A DNA stretch of 42,879 nt, from contig CAMWSY010000003.1 in the NCBI GenBank assembly GCA_947176995.1, positions 1-42,879 on the forward strand. Direction: 5' to 3'. A program made the position numbers and the translations under genes. The DNA is from an uncultured Porphyromonadaceae bacterium (GTDB taxonomy: Bacteria; Bacteroidota; Bacteroidia; Bacteroidales; Muribaculaceae). Below, in pieces: positions 1 to 8,921 of this stretch (the first letter of the stretch is position 1; each line of letters begins with the position of its first letter). The notes under the pieces are model-generated. The model was given only the letters and a program-made list of their open reading frames with translations. It did no database searches and had not been told where the DNA came from.

Positions 1-286
1 CCACACGGTAGCAGTTCTCAACGCGCTCCTGAATCCAGCGGGCAATATTTTCAGCCGTGGGGTTAAACGGAAGCACCTCGTTGAAATCGGCATGGTCGAG
101 AACATCGCTCACACTCTCCTTGATGTGGGTGAAATCGGTGACCATACCCGCATCATTGAGTTCCTTGGCGCGGCAATGCACCGTGATGACCCAGTTGTGC
201 CCGTGCTTGCGCATGCACTTGCTGGGGTAGGGGAGTTGCAGGGAGTGGCTCCCCGATATTTCAAGACGTTTGCTGACGTAATACAT
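1..286 (-). CDS. queD: 6-carboxytetrahydropterin synthase (QueD-like), 3' truncated by window edge
   Basis: Manual reverse-strand translation from the CAT at 284-286: MYYVSKRLEISGSHSLQLPYPSKCMRKHGHNWVITVHCRAKELNDAGMVTDFTHIKESVSDVLDHADFNEVLPFNPTAENIARWI; HGHNW and DFTHIK are QueD/PTPS motifs. The listed + ORF 92..301 is antisense. Confidence 0.9.
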   Translation of the reverse strand, partial: MYYVSKRLEISGSHSLQLPYPSKCMRKHGHNWVITVHCRAKELNDAGMVTDFTHIKESVSDVLDHADFNEVLPFNPTAENIARWIQERVENCYRV

Positions 287-297
287 TTTCTTCTATC

Positions 298-1731
298 TTA
301 AACGGCTGTAAGTCCGAGTTCGGCAGCCCGTTCCAACATCAGGGCGCGGGCCTCGTCATGATCGTTGTGGATGCGCCCGTCGAGTATCGCCTCCTTCACA
401 TAATTTTTCAGTTCACCCACTATCTTGAGCCGGTCAGGTGGGTCAGTAGGCTGCATCCCGAAGGTGGCCATGATCTCATGTCCGTCCACAGGCGGCTGAA
501 AAGTCCTTATGTGATCCCGCTCCTCGAGGTCTTTCATCTTCTCCCTGACGAGCTGAAAATTCTGGAGAAGCCGGCGCACCTTCTCAGCGTTCTTCGACGT
601 TATGTCGGCCTCGCAGAGAGTCATCAGATCCTCTATGTCCTCACCGGCATCAAACAGCAGACGGCGCACCGCCGAGTCGGTAACCTCCTCCTCCACAAGC
701 GCTATCGGGCGCATGTGCAGTTCCACAAGTTTCTGCACATACTTCATTTTCTCATTCAGCGGAAGCTTCAGGCTGCGGAATATCTTTGGCACCATGCGAC
801 CCCCTATGAAATTGTGGTTGTGGAAAGTCCACCCCTGTTTCATGTCCCACCGCTTGGTCACAGGCTTTGCTATGTCGTGCAGCAGGGCAGCCCAGCGCAG
901 CCACAGCGAGTCACTTTTGGCAGCCACATTGTCGAGCACCTCGAGGGTGTGCAGGAAGTTATCCTTGTGTCCGCGTCCCTTCACCGTCTCCACCCCCTTC
1001 ATCGCGTCAAGCTCGGGCAGCACGAGCGGCAGCAGCCCCGACTCCGACAGGAGCATCCATGCCCTCGAAGGCTTTTCGGCCAGCATCATTTTGCAAAGCT
1101 CGTCGGCAACGCGTTCACGCGATATTATCTCAAGGCGCGACGCATTGCGCCTGATAGCCTCCATCGTCTCAGGCACGATCCTGAAATCAAGGCGTGCGGC
1201 AAACCTCACGGCACGCAACATGCGCAGCGGGTCGTCGCTGAAAGTTATATCCGGGTCGAGAGGAGTTCTTATAAGCCCCTTGTTCAGGTCATCAATACCG
1301 CCGAACATATCCACCACCTCACCGAAACAGTCACCGCTGTTCACGCAGAGCGCGAGAGCGTTTATCGTGAAATCGCGACGCGAGAGATCATCCTCCAGTG
1401 TCCCGTCCTCCACGATAGGTTTACGCGAGCCGCGGTTGTAGGATTCCTTTCGTGCCCCCACAAATTCCAGCTCCATCCCCTTCATCAGCACCTGCGCCGT
1501 TCCGAAATTACGGAACACAGTGAGCCGCGCATGTTTTTTTTCCGATGCAATCGCTTCGGCAAGCTCTATGCCCGACCCCACCGTCACAAAATCTATATCC
1601 TTCGATTTGCGGCCGAGAAGCAGATCACGCACATATCCGCCGACTACGTATGCCTTCCGCTCCAGACGGTCGGCGACACGTCCGACGGTCAGAAACGGCT
1701 CACGGGATATGGCTTCACGCAATTCTGCCAT
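298..1731 (-). CDS. CCA tRNA nucleotidyltransferase / poly(A) polymerase family with HD domain
   Basis: VVGGYVRDLLLGRKSKDIDFVTVG (nucleotidyltransferase), RRDFTINALA, LLHDIAKP (HD domain). Confidence 0.93.
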   Translation of the reverse strand: MAELREAISREPFLTVGRVADRLERKAYVVGGYVRDLLLGRKSKDIDFVTVGSGIELAEAIASEKKHARLTVFRNFGTAQVLMKGMELEFVGARKESYNRGSRKPIVEDGTLEDDLSRRDFTINALALCVNSGDCFGEVVDMFGGIDDLNKGLIRTPLDPDITFSDDPLRMLRAVRFAARLDFRIVPETMEAIRRNASRLEIISRERVADELCKMMLAEKPSRAWMLLSESGLLPLVLPELDAMKGVETVKGRGHKDNFLHTLEVLDNVAAKSDSLWLRWAALLHDIAKPVTKRWDMKQGWTFHNHNFIGGRMVPKIFRSLKLPLNEKMKYVQKLVELHMRPIALVEEEVTDSAVRRLLFDAGEDIEDLMTLCEADITSKNAEKVRRLLQNFQLVREKMKDLEERDHIRTFQPPVDGHEIMATFGMQPTDPPDRLKIVGELKNYVKEAILDGRIHNDHDEARALMLERAAELGLTAV

Positions 1732-1765
1732 TGCAATTCTATGTTTTTTTTGAAGTGATTTTAAC

Positions 1766-2977
1766 TTAATGCAGCTCGATAATCTCCTCAGGCATGTTGG
1801 TGAGGCACTTCAGGCCGGAGGCTGTCACGACGTAGGTGTTCTCCACACCCACCGCACCTGTGCCAGGCACGACAAACTTGGGCTCGATCGCTATCACATT
1901 CCCCTCGGCAAGCACGTCGCGCGAGCGGGGAGCAATCACCGGAGCTTCGTTGATCTCTATTCCCACGCCGTGGCCTATGAAGCCCGCGTGTTGCCGGTGT
2001 CCCATGAAATAGGCGTGCAGATCATGGCTCTTCACAATCCGCTCCGCCTCCTCATACATTTCCGAAGCCTTGGTGCCGGGCACACCCATCTTTTCAAGCG
2101 CCCGCAGTATCTCCATCGAGCAGTGATGTGCCTTCTCGGCCAGTGCGCTTATCTCCCCCGCCTTATAGACGCGGGTCATGTCGGTCATGTAGCCGGTGTA
2201 GTTTCCGTTGACATCCACCATCACGGTCATTCCATCAGTGATGATGGTCCCGTCGGCACCCACAGGGAGCGACGGATCGGCACCCGCACCACCCATAGCG
2301 AAATCGTATGGAGTGGGATTGTCGGCATTGTCGCCTGCAATCACATTACCCATGAAAAGTTCCATGCTGTCGCCGGCTATGCGGAACTGCCCGAGGCAAC
2401 CCGACAGACGCGACAGATGCTCTATCTCTATCTGAAATTCCAGATCCGACATTCCGGGACGGTATAATCCCGGGATATGCCGGTAGACATTTTCCTGCAT
2501 ACGCCCCGACTGCGCGATAAGCTCTATCTCCATCGCGGTTTTCACGCTGCGGGCGTCTCTCAGCGCCACCGACAGATTTCCGGGCGACGTCACACCCGCC
2601 GCTTTGCCCAGACGCTCCACCACACTGTAGATAGCCGTGTCGAGTTCGAGACCCAGAACGCCGTCGCCGACGCAGCTGAAATCGATTTCCTCTGGCTTGC
2701 GCACATACACCACATTCTCACCCCTGAGTTCCACCGGGCGGCGCACATAGTAGGTCACTGTGTCGGAGGTAATAAGAATCCATCCCACAAACACGCGGCC
2801 GGTCAGATAAAACTTCGACACATTTCCGCTGACCAGACCGGCACTTATGCCGTGCGAGGCCATAGCCGCGCGCACGCGTCCGAGCCGCCGCTCGGTCTCC
2901 TCCGACGGAAGCAGCACGAGTTCAAACTCCTCGCTCCGCCGACTGCGGCTGAAAAAATGCTCACTGTTTCGTTTCAT
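1766..2977 (-). CDS. M24 family Xaa-Pro aminopeptidase-like protein
   Basis: Creatinase-like N-domain, then VMVDVNGNYTGYMTDMTRVY, GHGVGIEINEAP and AIEPKFVVPGTGAVGVENTYVVT, as in M24 metallopeptidases. Confidence 0.88.
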   Translation of the reverse strand: MKRNSEHFFSRSRRSEEFELVLLPSEETERRLGRVRAAMASHGISAGLVSGNVSKFYLTGRVFVGWILITSDTVTYYVRRPVELRGENVVYVRKPEEIDFSCVGDGVLGLELDTAIYSVVERLGKAAGVTSPGNLSVALRDARSVKTAMEIELIAQSGRMQENVYRHIPGLYRPGMSDLEFQIEIEHLSRLSGCLGQFRIAGDSMELFMGNVIAGDNADNPTPYDFAMGGAGADPSLPVGADGTIITDGMTVMVDVNGNYTGYMTDMTRVYKAGEISALAEKAHHCSMEILRALEKMGVPGTKASEMYEEAERIVKSHDLHAYFMGHRQHAGFIGHGVGIEINEAPVIAPRSRDVLAEGNVIAIEPKFVVPGTGAVGVENTYVVTASGLKCLTNMPEEIIELH

Positions 2978-3473
2978 CCTGATTATCTTCTAAATCGCTT
3001 TTGAAAAAGAGTCCTACCTTCGACAGTCCCTGCAAAGTGTCGCAGCGCATGATGTGGCGCACGTTGATCGGATGTCCCGACACGTGCCTCGTATGTCTCA
3101 CAGGCATTTCAAGCTCTATTTCGGGAGTCAGGCCTGTACCCAGCCAGTGTCCTGTGCTATCGGATACCTGAAACTCTATGGTGTCCCTCACTATGCGGTT
3201 GTCGCTCTCAACGCTCGAGATTTCAAGCCAGAGATTGCTGTAGCGGTACGACTGGTCGTGACTGATGGCAACGATAATCTCCCCTTCAGTCACGCTGTCG
3301 ATATGCGTCAGGTTGAAAGTCACCATCTCACCGTAGGGCCAACCCTCTTCAGGCAGCATCACGTATGCACTGGTGTCATTGAGCGAGCGCACGCATCCCG
3401 GCACTACCGACAGAATTACCGGCACAGCCATTGCAGCGATATATCTCCTCAGTCCGCCAGTCATGGTTCTCAC
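2961..3473 (-). CDS. gldH: Gliding motility lipoprotein GldH-like
   Basis: Lipobox-like VVPGC near the N-terminus; size and 'LPxxGWPYGEMVTFNL' resemble GldH; located beside ricT/PSP1 as in Bacteroidales. Confidence 0.7.
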   Translation of the reverse strand: MRTMTGGLRRYIAAMAVPVILSVVPGCVRSLNDTSAYVMLPEEGWPYGEMVTFNLTHIDSVTEGEIIVAISHDQSYRYSNLWLEISSVESDNRIVRDTIEFQVSDSTGHWLGTGLTPEIELEMPVRHTRHVSGHPINVRHIMRCDTLQGLSKVGLFFKSDLEDNQDETKQ

Positions 3474-4810
3474 CCTTCGCTCTTTTCGCCGCCGCCCTGA
3501 TTGCCGTGACCTCCGCGGCGGCGGTTACGGTTGCGGCTGCGTTGCGAGCCGCCTTCCTTCCCCTTTTCGGGTTGCACAGTCTCCTGTGCTTTAGCTTCCT
3601 GCGGCTGTTGCGGTGTCTCCTGATTGCCTTTGTTTTTCTTGCCGCTTTTGTTTTTCTTGCGGCGCGACTTCGAGTCAAAACGGTTCAGGCTGCTGTCGGC
3701 AAGTATGTCATTGTATTGCTTACCCTTTTTGGCATCAGCTTCCTCATCGCGCAGCAGTGAGCGTGGCTTTTCGCCGGCCTTGTTCATCTCGATGATCTCA
3801 AAGGCGCGCACGGCATCGATCACCGTCAGATTAGCGGCTATCTGCTTGTCCGACGAGTAAGTGATTTCCTTCTTGAACACATCGGTCTTAAACACATACC
3901 ATGTGGCGTCGTCAGTCTCGAGCCTTACATTCTTCTCAGGCATCTCCTTCAGGCACTCCATGTAGGCGTCCACCTCAAAGTTGAGGCAGCATTTCAGTTT
4001 CGCACACTGTCCGGCGAGTTTCTGGGGATTCAGCGATATATCCTGATAGCGGGCGGCAGCCGTCGACACCGACACGAAATTCGACATCCATGTAGCGCAG
4101 CAGAGCGGACGTCCGCAAGGTCCTATGCCTCCTATTCTCGCCGCCTCCTGTCGGGCGCCTATCTGCTTCATCTCGATGCGCACCTTGAAAGTCTCGGCAA
4201 GCACCTTGATAAGCTGGCGGAAATCCACACGCTCGTCGGCGATATAGTAGAAGATAGCCTTGTTGCCGTCACCCTGATACTCCACATCGCCTATCTTCAT
4301 GTTGAGTCCGAGCGACTCGGCGATGCGGCGCGAGCGTATCATCGTGTCGTTTTCGCGTGCCTTGGCCTCCTCATATTTTTCAAGATCCTGAGGTTTGGCC
4401 TTCCTGAAAATACTCTTGATAGCGTCGAAATTCTCGCTTCTGAATCCAGCGCGCCTCATCTGTATCTTCACGAGGTCACCCGTCAGTGCCACGCGGCCTA
4501 TGTCGTGACCCGGCTGAGCCTCCACGGCCACCATGTCACCCTCCTCCACCTTCATTCCTTCAGGCAGACGGTAGAAACCTTTGCGGGTGTTTTTGAAATG
4601 CACCTCCACTATCTCATAGTCGGCACCTCCACCGGGAATGTGGGCGAGCCAGTTGGTGCACCGCAGGTTGTCGCGCAGGCGGTCACAACAGCCGCATGCG
4701 CATCCTGCCGTTTTCTGCGTCGATGTGTCGGCACCCTCCTTCGCCGCCTCATCAGGCTGACGCGGAGTGTCGTTCACACCTCCGTTGGGCGATTCTTCCA
4801 TAGCGGTCAC
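3470..4810 (-). CDS. PSP1 domain (RicT/YaaT-like) protein with basic, RGG-like low-complexity C-terminus
   Basis: VDFRQLIKVLAETFKVRIEMKQIGARQEAARIGGIGPCGRPLCCATWM and AKLKCCLNFE are PSP1/RicT signatures; C-terminal RNRNRRRGGHGNQGGGEKSEG. Confidence 0.9.
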   Translation of the reverse strand: MTAMEESPNGGVNDTPRQPDEAAKEGADTSTQKTAGCACGCCDRLRDNLRCTNWLAHIPGGGADYEIVEVHFKNTRKGFYRLPEGMKVEEGDMVAVEAQPGHDIGRVALTGDLVKIQMRRAGFRSENFDAIKSIFRKAKPQDLEKYEEAKARENDTMIRSRRIAESLGLNMKIGDVEYQGDGNKAIFYYIADERVDFRQLIKVLAETFKVRIEMKQIGARQEAARIGGIGPCGRPLCCATWMSNFVSVSTAAARYQDISLNPQKLAGQCAKLKCCLNFEVDAYMECLKEMPEKNVRLETDDATWYVFKTDVFKKEITYSSDKQIAANLTVIDAVRAFEIIEMNKAGEKPRSLLRDEEADAKKGKQYNDILADSSLNRFDSKSRRKKNKSGKKNKGNQETPQQPQEAKAQETVQPEKGKEGGSQRSRNRNRRRGGHGNQGGGEKSEG

Positions 4811-4816
4811 CCCCCT

Positions 4817-6358
4817 TTATTTCGCGTAACTTACCGAACGGGTCTCGCGGATCACAGTAATTTTCACCTGACCCGGATACGTCATCTCGTCTTGGATTCG
4901 GCGTGCGATTTCAGTCGACAGGCGTTCTGTCTCCACATCGTCGATCTTGTCGGCACCCACAATCACGCGGAGCTCGCGACCGGCTTGGATAGCGTAGGTC
5001 TTCACCACGCCGGGATACGACAGAGCAAGCTGCTCGAGATCCTTCAGGCGCTTGATGTAAGCCTCGACGATCTCACGGCGTGCACCGGGACGTGCGCCCG
5101 AAATAGCGTCGCACACCTGCACGATAGGAGCTAACAGCGAAGTCATCTCTATCTCGTCGTGGTGAGCGCCTATGGCATTGCATATATCAGGTTTTTCCTT
5201 GTATTTTTCAGCCAGCTTCATGCCGAAGAGTGCGTGCGGCAGCTCGGGTTCCTCATCAGGCACCTTGCCTATGTCATGCAGCAGACCGGCACGACGCGCG
5301 CGCTTCGGGTTAAGTCCGAGTTCCGACGCCATCACCGCGCACAGGTTTGCCGTCTCCCTCGAGTGCTGGAGAAGATTCTGCCCGTAGCTTGAGCGGTACT
5401 TCATTTTGCCGACGATGCGTATCAGGTCGGGATGCAGGCCATGTATGCCCAGATCGATAGCCGTGCGCTTGCCGGTCTCGATGATCTCCTCCTCAATCTG
5501 CTTTCTCACCTTCGCCACAACCTCCTCGATGCGGGCCGGATGAATACGGCCGTCCGTCACAAGCTGATGCAGGGCGAGACGCGCTATCTCGCGGCGCACG
5601 GGATCAAATCCCGAGAGCACGATTGCCTCAGGCGTGTCGTCCACGATGATCTCAATACCTGTGGCAGCCTCGAGAGCGCGTATGTTGCGGCCCTCGCGAC
5701 CGATGATGCGGCCCTTTATCTCATCTGAATCGATATGGAACACCGTCACCGAGTTCTCGATAGCCGTTTCCGAAGCCACACGCTGGATCGACTGTACCAC
5801 GATCTTCTTAGCCTCCTTGTTGGCCGTCATCTTGGCCTCGTCCATGATGTCGTTGATATAGGCGGCAGCCGCGGTCTTGGCCTCGTCGCGCATCGACTCC
5901 ACCAGTTTCTCCTTGGCCTGCTCGGCAGTCAGCCCCGATATATGCTCCAGTTCCTCCAGAGCTTTGCGGCGCACCTCCTCCACCTCCTCGGCTTTGGCAT
6001 CGAGCTGCATCTTCCGGTTTTCAAGCGCATTCTTCTGGCTCTCGAGATCATTTTTTGTGCGCTGGTTCTCACTCTGCTGCTGGTTGAGCTGAAGTTCACG
6101 CTGCTTGATGCGGGCCTCGGCCGACTGCACCTTCGACAAGCGCTGCGAAGCCGTCTTCTCAGCCTCATTCTTTATCTTCATCTCCTGCTCGCGTGCTTCA
6201 AGCAACTTATTCTTTTTCAGAACCTCAGCCTCACGCTCAGCCTCCTCGACGAGAATCCTCGCGCGACTCTTACCCGACTGCTGCTGCACCAGAAGCGTCA
6301 CTCCCGCTCCTGCCGCTACTCCCAGCAAAGCTATGATTATGTAATACAGTACACTCAT
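4817..6358 (-). CDS. rny: Ribonuclease Y
   Basis: N-terminal TM segment, long coiled coil, KH motif [31 protein letters not shown] domain [13 protein letters not shown]-terminal [20 protein letters not shown]. Confidence 0.97.
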   Translation of the reverse strand: MSVLYYIIIALLGVAAGAGVTLLVQQQSGKSRARILVEEAEREAEVLKKNKLLEAREQEMKIKNEAEKTASQRLSKVQSAEARIKQRELQLNQQQSENQRTKNDLESQKNALENRKMQLDAKAEEVEEVRRKALEELEHISGLTAEQAKEKLVESMRDEAKTAAAAYINDIMDEAKMTANKEAKKIVVQSIQRVASETAIENSVTVFHIDSDEIKGRIIGREGRNIRALEAATGIEIIVDDTPEAIVLSGFDPVRREIARLALHQLVTDGRIHPARIEEVVAKVRKQIEEEIIETGKRTAIDLGIHGLHPDLIRIVGKMKYRSSYGQNLLQHSRETANLCAVMASELGLNPKRARRAGLLHDIGKVPDEEPELPHALFGMKLAEKYKEKPDICNAIGAHHDEIEMTSLLAPIVQVCDAISGARPGARREIVEAYIKRLKDLEQLALSYPGVVKTYAIQAGRELRVIVGADKIDDVETERLSTEIARRIQDEMTYPGQVKITVIRETRSVSYAK

Positions 6359-6364
6359 TTTATT

Positions 6365-6600
6365 GTTTTTGAATATGATGACTTATTGGGTTAGTTCTTA
6401 TATAGTTACATACAAATTCGACACACATCCGTCCCTCATTCGTTTCCGGGCAGTCACATCAGTCCTGCCGGTTTCGGGGGCGCGGTGCGTGTCGCGTCAG
6501 CGTTTTGTTGTCCGTTTTGTTTTCATGCCTCATCATCCCGCCTCTCCCGGCGCGGACCCGACGACGCACGATATATCTAAATCACCTCTCTTGCAGGTTG
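6365..6600 (-). ncRNA. Candidate structured RNA: rny 5' leader or independent small RNA in the zapA-rny gap
   Basis: ~243-nt gap between codirectional genes, GC-rich and able to form nested stems on the - strand: GUGCG../..CGCAC enclosing GUCCG/CGGAC and CGCC-GGGAGA-GGCG, followed by CCGGCAG/CUGC(C)CGG. Hand-folded only; no family assigned. Confidence 0.35.
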
Positions 6601-6601
6601 T

Positions 6602-6901
6602 TCACTCCATTTCAGTCAGTATCTCATCCAGTTCACCGTCAGCCTCTTTCAAGTGACCCTCCATGCGTTCCATTGCAAGATTCAGAGTCTCGAAATTTCT
6701 TGCGAAGTGAAACGCTATCAGCGTCATAAGCTCCTGAGGAGCCTTCGTCGGAAATCTCAGCTTCCATCTCTCCCAGAGATAATTGAGAGCCACTTCAGCC
6801 TTTCTGATAGCCTCCTCCTGATCAGGCACGATATCCATGTGGAGCGGAAGCAAATCCGCTATCCTGACTGTAATATGTTGTTTTTCTGCCATCTCCGTCA
6901 C
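6602..6901 (-). CDS. zapA: Cell division protein ZapA
   Basis: ~99 aa; ITVRIADLLPLHMDIVPDQEEAIRKAEVALNYLWERWKL resembles ZapA; next to rny as in Bacteroidales. Confidence 0.85.
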   Translation of the reverse strand: MTEMAEKQHITVRIADLLPLHMDIVPDQEEAIRKAEVALNYLWERWKLRFPTKAPQELMTLIAFHFARNFETLNLAMERMEGHLKEADGELDEILTEME

Positions 6902-6926
6902 AAAGCATTAGAAATTGTCCATATCC

Positions 6927-7220
6927 TCAACTCTGAAGATCAGAGATACAGTGATCTATCTCACGCACAAGTTCCGACAGCATGGCACGACTACGTCTCA
7001 TCTCCTCGATGCCCGGGCGAGCCGACGTCACAACCGACAGATACTCCACCTTCATCTTCAACTCGCGTATCTCGCGGTCTTTTCGGGAGATCTCTTCTTC
7101 AAGACGGCTGATCTCATCACGCGCGGCATCACGCTGCTCTACGGCCTGCTGATAGCGTTTGGCAATCATCGCGGCCTTCCCGCGAAGCCTCTCTATTGCT
7201 CTTTCAAAGTCAAATGCCAT
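6927..7220 (-). CDS. Small coiled-coil protein upstream of zapA
   Basis: 97 aa, predominantly coiled coil (QRDAARDEISRLEEEISRKDREIRELKMKVEYL); cotranscribed with zapA by position. Confidence 0.75.
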   Translation of the reverse strand: MAFDFERAIERLRGKAAMIAKRYQQAVEQRDAARDEISRLEEEISRKDREIRELKMKVEYLSVVTSARPGIEEMRRSRAMLSELVREIDHCISDLQS

Positions 7221-7333
7221 GACTCAAACAACCGACCTTTTTTCGATGAAACATTGTGTACTCGCCGCAAAATGATGCTGGAATTCACATCCGCTGACCA
7301 AATACGGCTTCTACATACTGTCCGTAGTTTCTG

Positions 7334-7364
7334 CAAATTTAATCACACGCATTCACATTTCAAA
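7334..7364 (-). promoter_or_regulatory. Bacteroidetes sigma-ABfr type promoter for the coiled-coil/zapA/rny operon
   Basis: - strand TTTG (7361-7364), exactly 19 nt, TAAATTTG (7334-7341): matches TTTG-N19-TAnnTTTG. Confidence 0.75.
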
Positions 7365-7418
7365 ACATTTCCCTCTCAAAATCACCCCGCATCTTTTCTT
7401 AATGAGATTTTATAACTT

Positions 7419-7445
7419 CCTCGGAGTTCTCGGAGTACTCAGAAT
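7419..7445. repeat. 9-nt periodic array A (CTCGGAGTT CTCGGAGTA CTCAGAATA)
   Basis: Three consecutive in-register 9-mers with a CTCNGAG core, opposite in orientation to arrays B-D. Confidence 0.7.
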
Positions 7446-7455
7446 AAAACTCCAC

Positions 7456-7499
7456 AAAAAGTCGATGCCGTTTTCCCCTTTTCAGGAAAAAACGGCATC
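7456..7499 (-). terminator. Intrinsic terminator of the rpsF-rpsR-rplI operon
   Basis: - strand GATGCCGTTTT...AAAACGGCATC hairpin followed by GACTTTTTG; lies just after the rplI stop. Confidence 0.8.
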
Positions 7500-7522
7500 A
7501 GGATATTGCTATGGCTAATGCT

Positions 7523-7966
7523 TTATTCCGAGACAACCTCAAAAGGTATTTCTACGGCAACTTCCTTGTGGAGGTTGAGAGTAGCGGTATATTCGCCAAC
7601 TTCCTTCACAGGATTCTTGATTACGATGATCTTGCGGTCGATGTCGAAACCAGCCTTCTGCAGAGCCTCGGCAATCTGGATAGCATTAACGCTACCGAAG
7701 ATAGTGCCGGTCGAGCTGGTCTTTGCACCGATAGTGAGCTTAACGTCGGCGAGAGAAGCTGCAAGAGCCTCTGCATCAGCTTTGATCTTAGCGAGCTTGT
7801 GGGCACGCTGACGCTGATCCTCGGCGAGCTGCTTCAGAGCCGAAGGAGATGCGATCACTGCCTTGCCGGTGGGGATGAGGTAATTGCGGCCGTAACCCGA
7901 CTTCACCTCCACTACATCGTCCTTGTAACCGAGGTTGGCGATGTCTTCTTTAAGAATAATCTTCAT
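7523..7966 (-). CDS. rplI: 50S ribosomal protein L9
   Basis: MKIILKEDIANLGYKDDVVEVKSGYGRNYLIPTGKAVIAS. Confidence 0.98.
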   Translation of the reverse strand: MKIILKEDIANLGYKDDVVEVKSGYGRNYLIPTGKAVIASPSALKQLAEDQRQRAHKLAKIKADAEALAASLADVKLTIGAKTSSTGTIFGSVNAIQIAEALQKAGFDIDRKIIVIKNPVKEVGEYTATLNLHKEVAVEIPFEVVSE

Positions 7967-7991
7967 AACTTCTTTTTGAATTGGGGGTGAT

Positions 7992-8261
7992 TTACTTCAT
8001 CAGGTCCGTTACGTAGGGCAGAAGAGCCAGATGACGGGCACGCTTTACTGCCTGTGCAACACGACGCTGGAACTTCAGCGAAGTGCCGGTGATGCGGCGG
8101 GGAAGGATCTTGCCCTGCTCGTTGAGGAACTTCTTGAGGAACTCAGGATTCTTATAATCAATGTACTTGATGCCGCTGCGCTTGAAACGGCAGTACTTTT
8201 TCTTCTTGACGTCTACCGACAGGGGAGTCAGATAGCGGATTTCTGAATTGTTCTGTGCCAT
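7992..8261 (-). CDS. rpsR: 30S ribosomal protein S18
   Basis: [62 protein letters not shown]; likely starts at MAQNN within the 7992..8267 ORF. Confidence 0.98.
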   Translation of the reverse strand: MAQNNSEIRYLTPLSVDVKKKKYCRFKRSGIKYIDYKNPEFLKKFLNEQGKILPRRITGTSLKFQRRVAQAVKRARHLALLPYVTDLMK

Positions 8262-8263
8262 GA

Positions 8264-8635
8264 TCAAGCTTCGGTTTGTGCGGGTTCAACTGTAGTGGCC
8301 TTGGGAGCGCTGGCAAGCGAGCGACGCTTGGCGGCATACTCGGCTGCGTACTTGTCAAGACGGAAGACAAGGAAACGCATCACATTGTCGTCACGACGGA
8401 AAGCGGTCTCGAGCTTCTTTACAAGAGTCGGATCGCCGTCAAACTCTACGAGCACATAGTAACCGGTGCTCTTCTTTTCGATGGGGTAAGCAAGTTTTTT
8501 TACACCCCACTCCTCCTCGTTCACGATGGTCGCACCGTTGTCGGTGAGCACCTTCACAAACTTGGCAGCCGCTTCCTTCATCTGCTGGTCAGACAAAACG
8601 GGAGTTAAAATGAAAACGGTCTCGTAATGGTTCAT
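8264..8635 (-). CDS. rpsF: 30S ribosomal protein S6
   Basis: [26 protein letters not shown]...[22 protein letters not shown]. Confidence 0.98.
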   Translation of the reverse strand: MNHYETVFILTPVLSDQQMKEAAAKFVKVLTDNGATIVNEEEWGVKKLAYPIEKKSTGYYVLVEFDGDPTLVKKLETAFRRDDNVMRFLVFRLDKYAAEYAAKRRSLASAPKATTVEPAQTEA

Positions 8636-8698
8636 TTGTGAAACTTATTGAATTGTGTTTGTGGCTCACGCAAGGACATGCCTCGCGAAAAACCGCCG

Positions 8699-8729
8699 CA
8701 AAATTACATAATTTTTACCTCTTTACAAA
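8699..8729 (-). promoter_or_regulatory. Promoter of rpsF-rpsR-rplI
   Basis: - strand TTTG (8726-8729), 19 nt, TAATTTTG (8699-8706); leader of about 60 nt to rpsF. Confidence 0.8.
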
Positions 8730-8793
8730 AAAATATCCCCACCATCCTCATTTTTATTTTTTCAACCCAATGTAACTCCAATAAATCCGATTG

Positions 8794-8847
8794 TTCCGAG
8801 CCCTCCCACCACTCCGAGTCCTCTGAGTCCTCTGAGTTCTCCGAGAA
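8794..8847. repeat. 9-nt periodic array B, six units
   Basis: TTCCGAGCC CTCCCACCA CTCCGAGTC CTCTGAGTC CTCTGAGTT CTCCGAGAA, no indels; partial further units (CTCCGAGAA CCCCGAAAA) at 8883-8900. Confidence 0.85.
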
Positions 8848-8921
8848 CCCAAAATTCAAAAAGCATCGGGATTCCCAGATTACTCCGAGAACCCCGAAAA
8901 GCATTTATTATCAAACTATTC

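Noticed and set aside
358-1758. 466-aa + strand ORF fully overlapping the CCA-adding enzyme gene
   Set aside because: Antisense shadow of a well-supported gene; His/Leu/Arg-rich composition, no recognisable domain. The same applies to most + ORFs from 1 to 17.5 kb and - ORFs opposite 24.5-32.6 kb.
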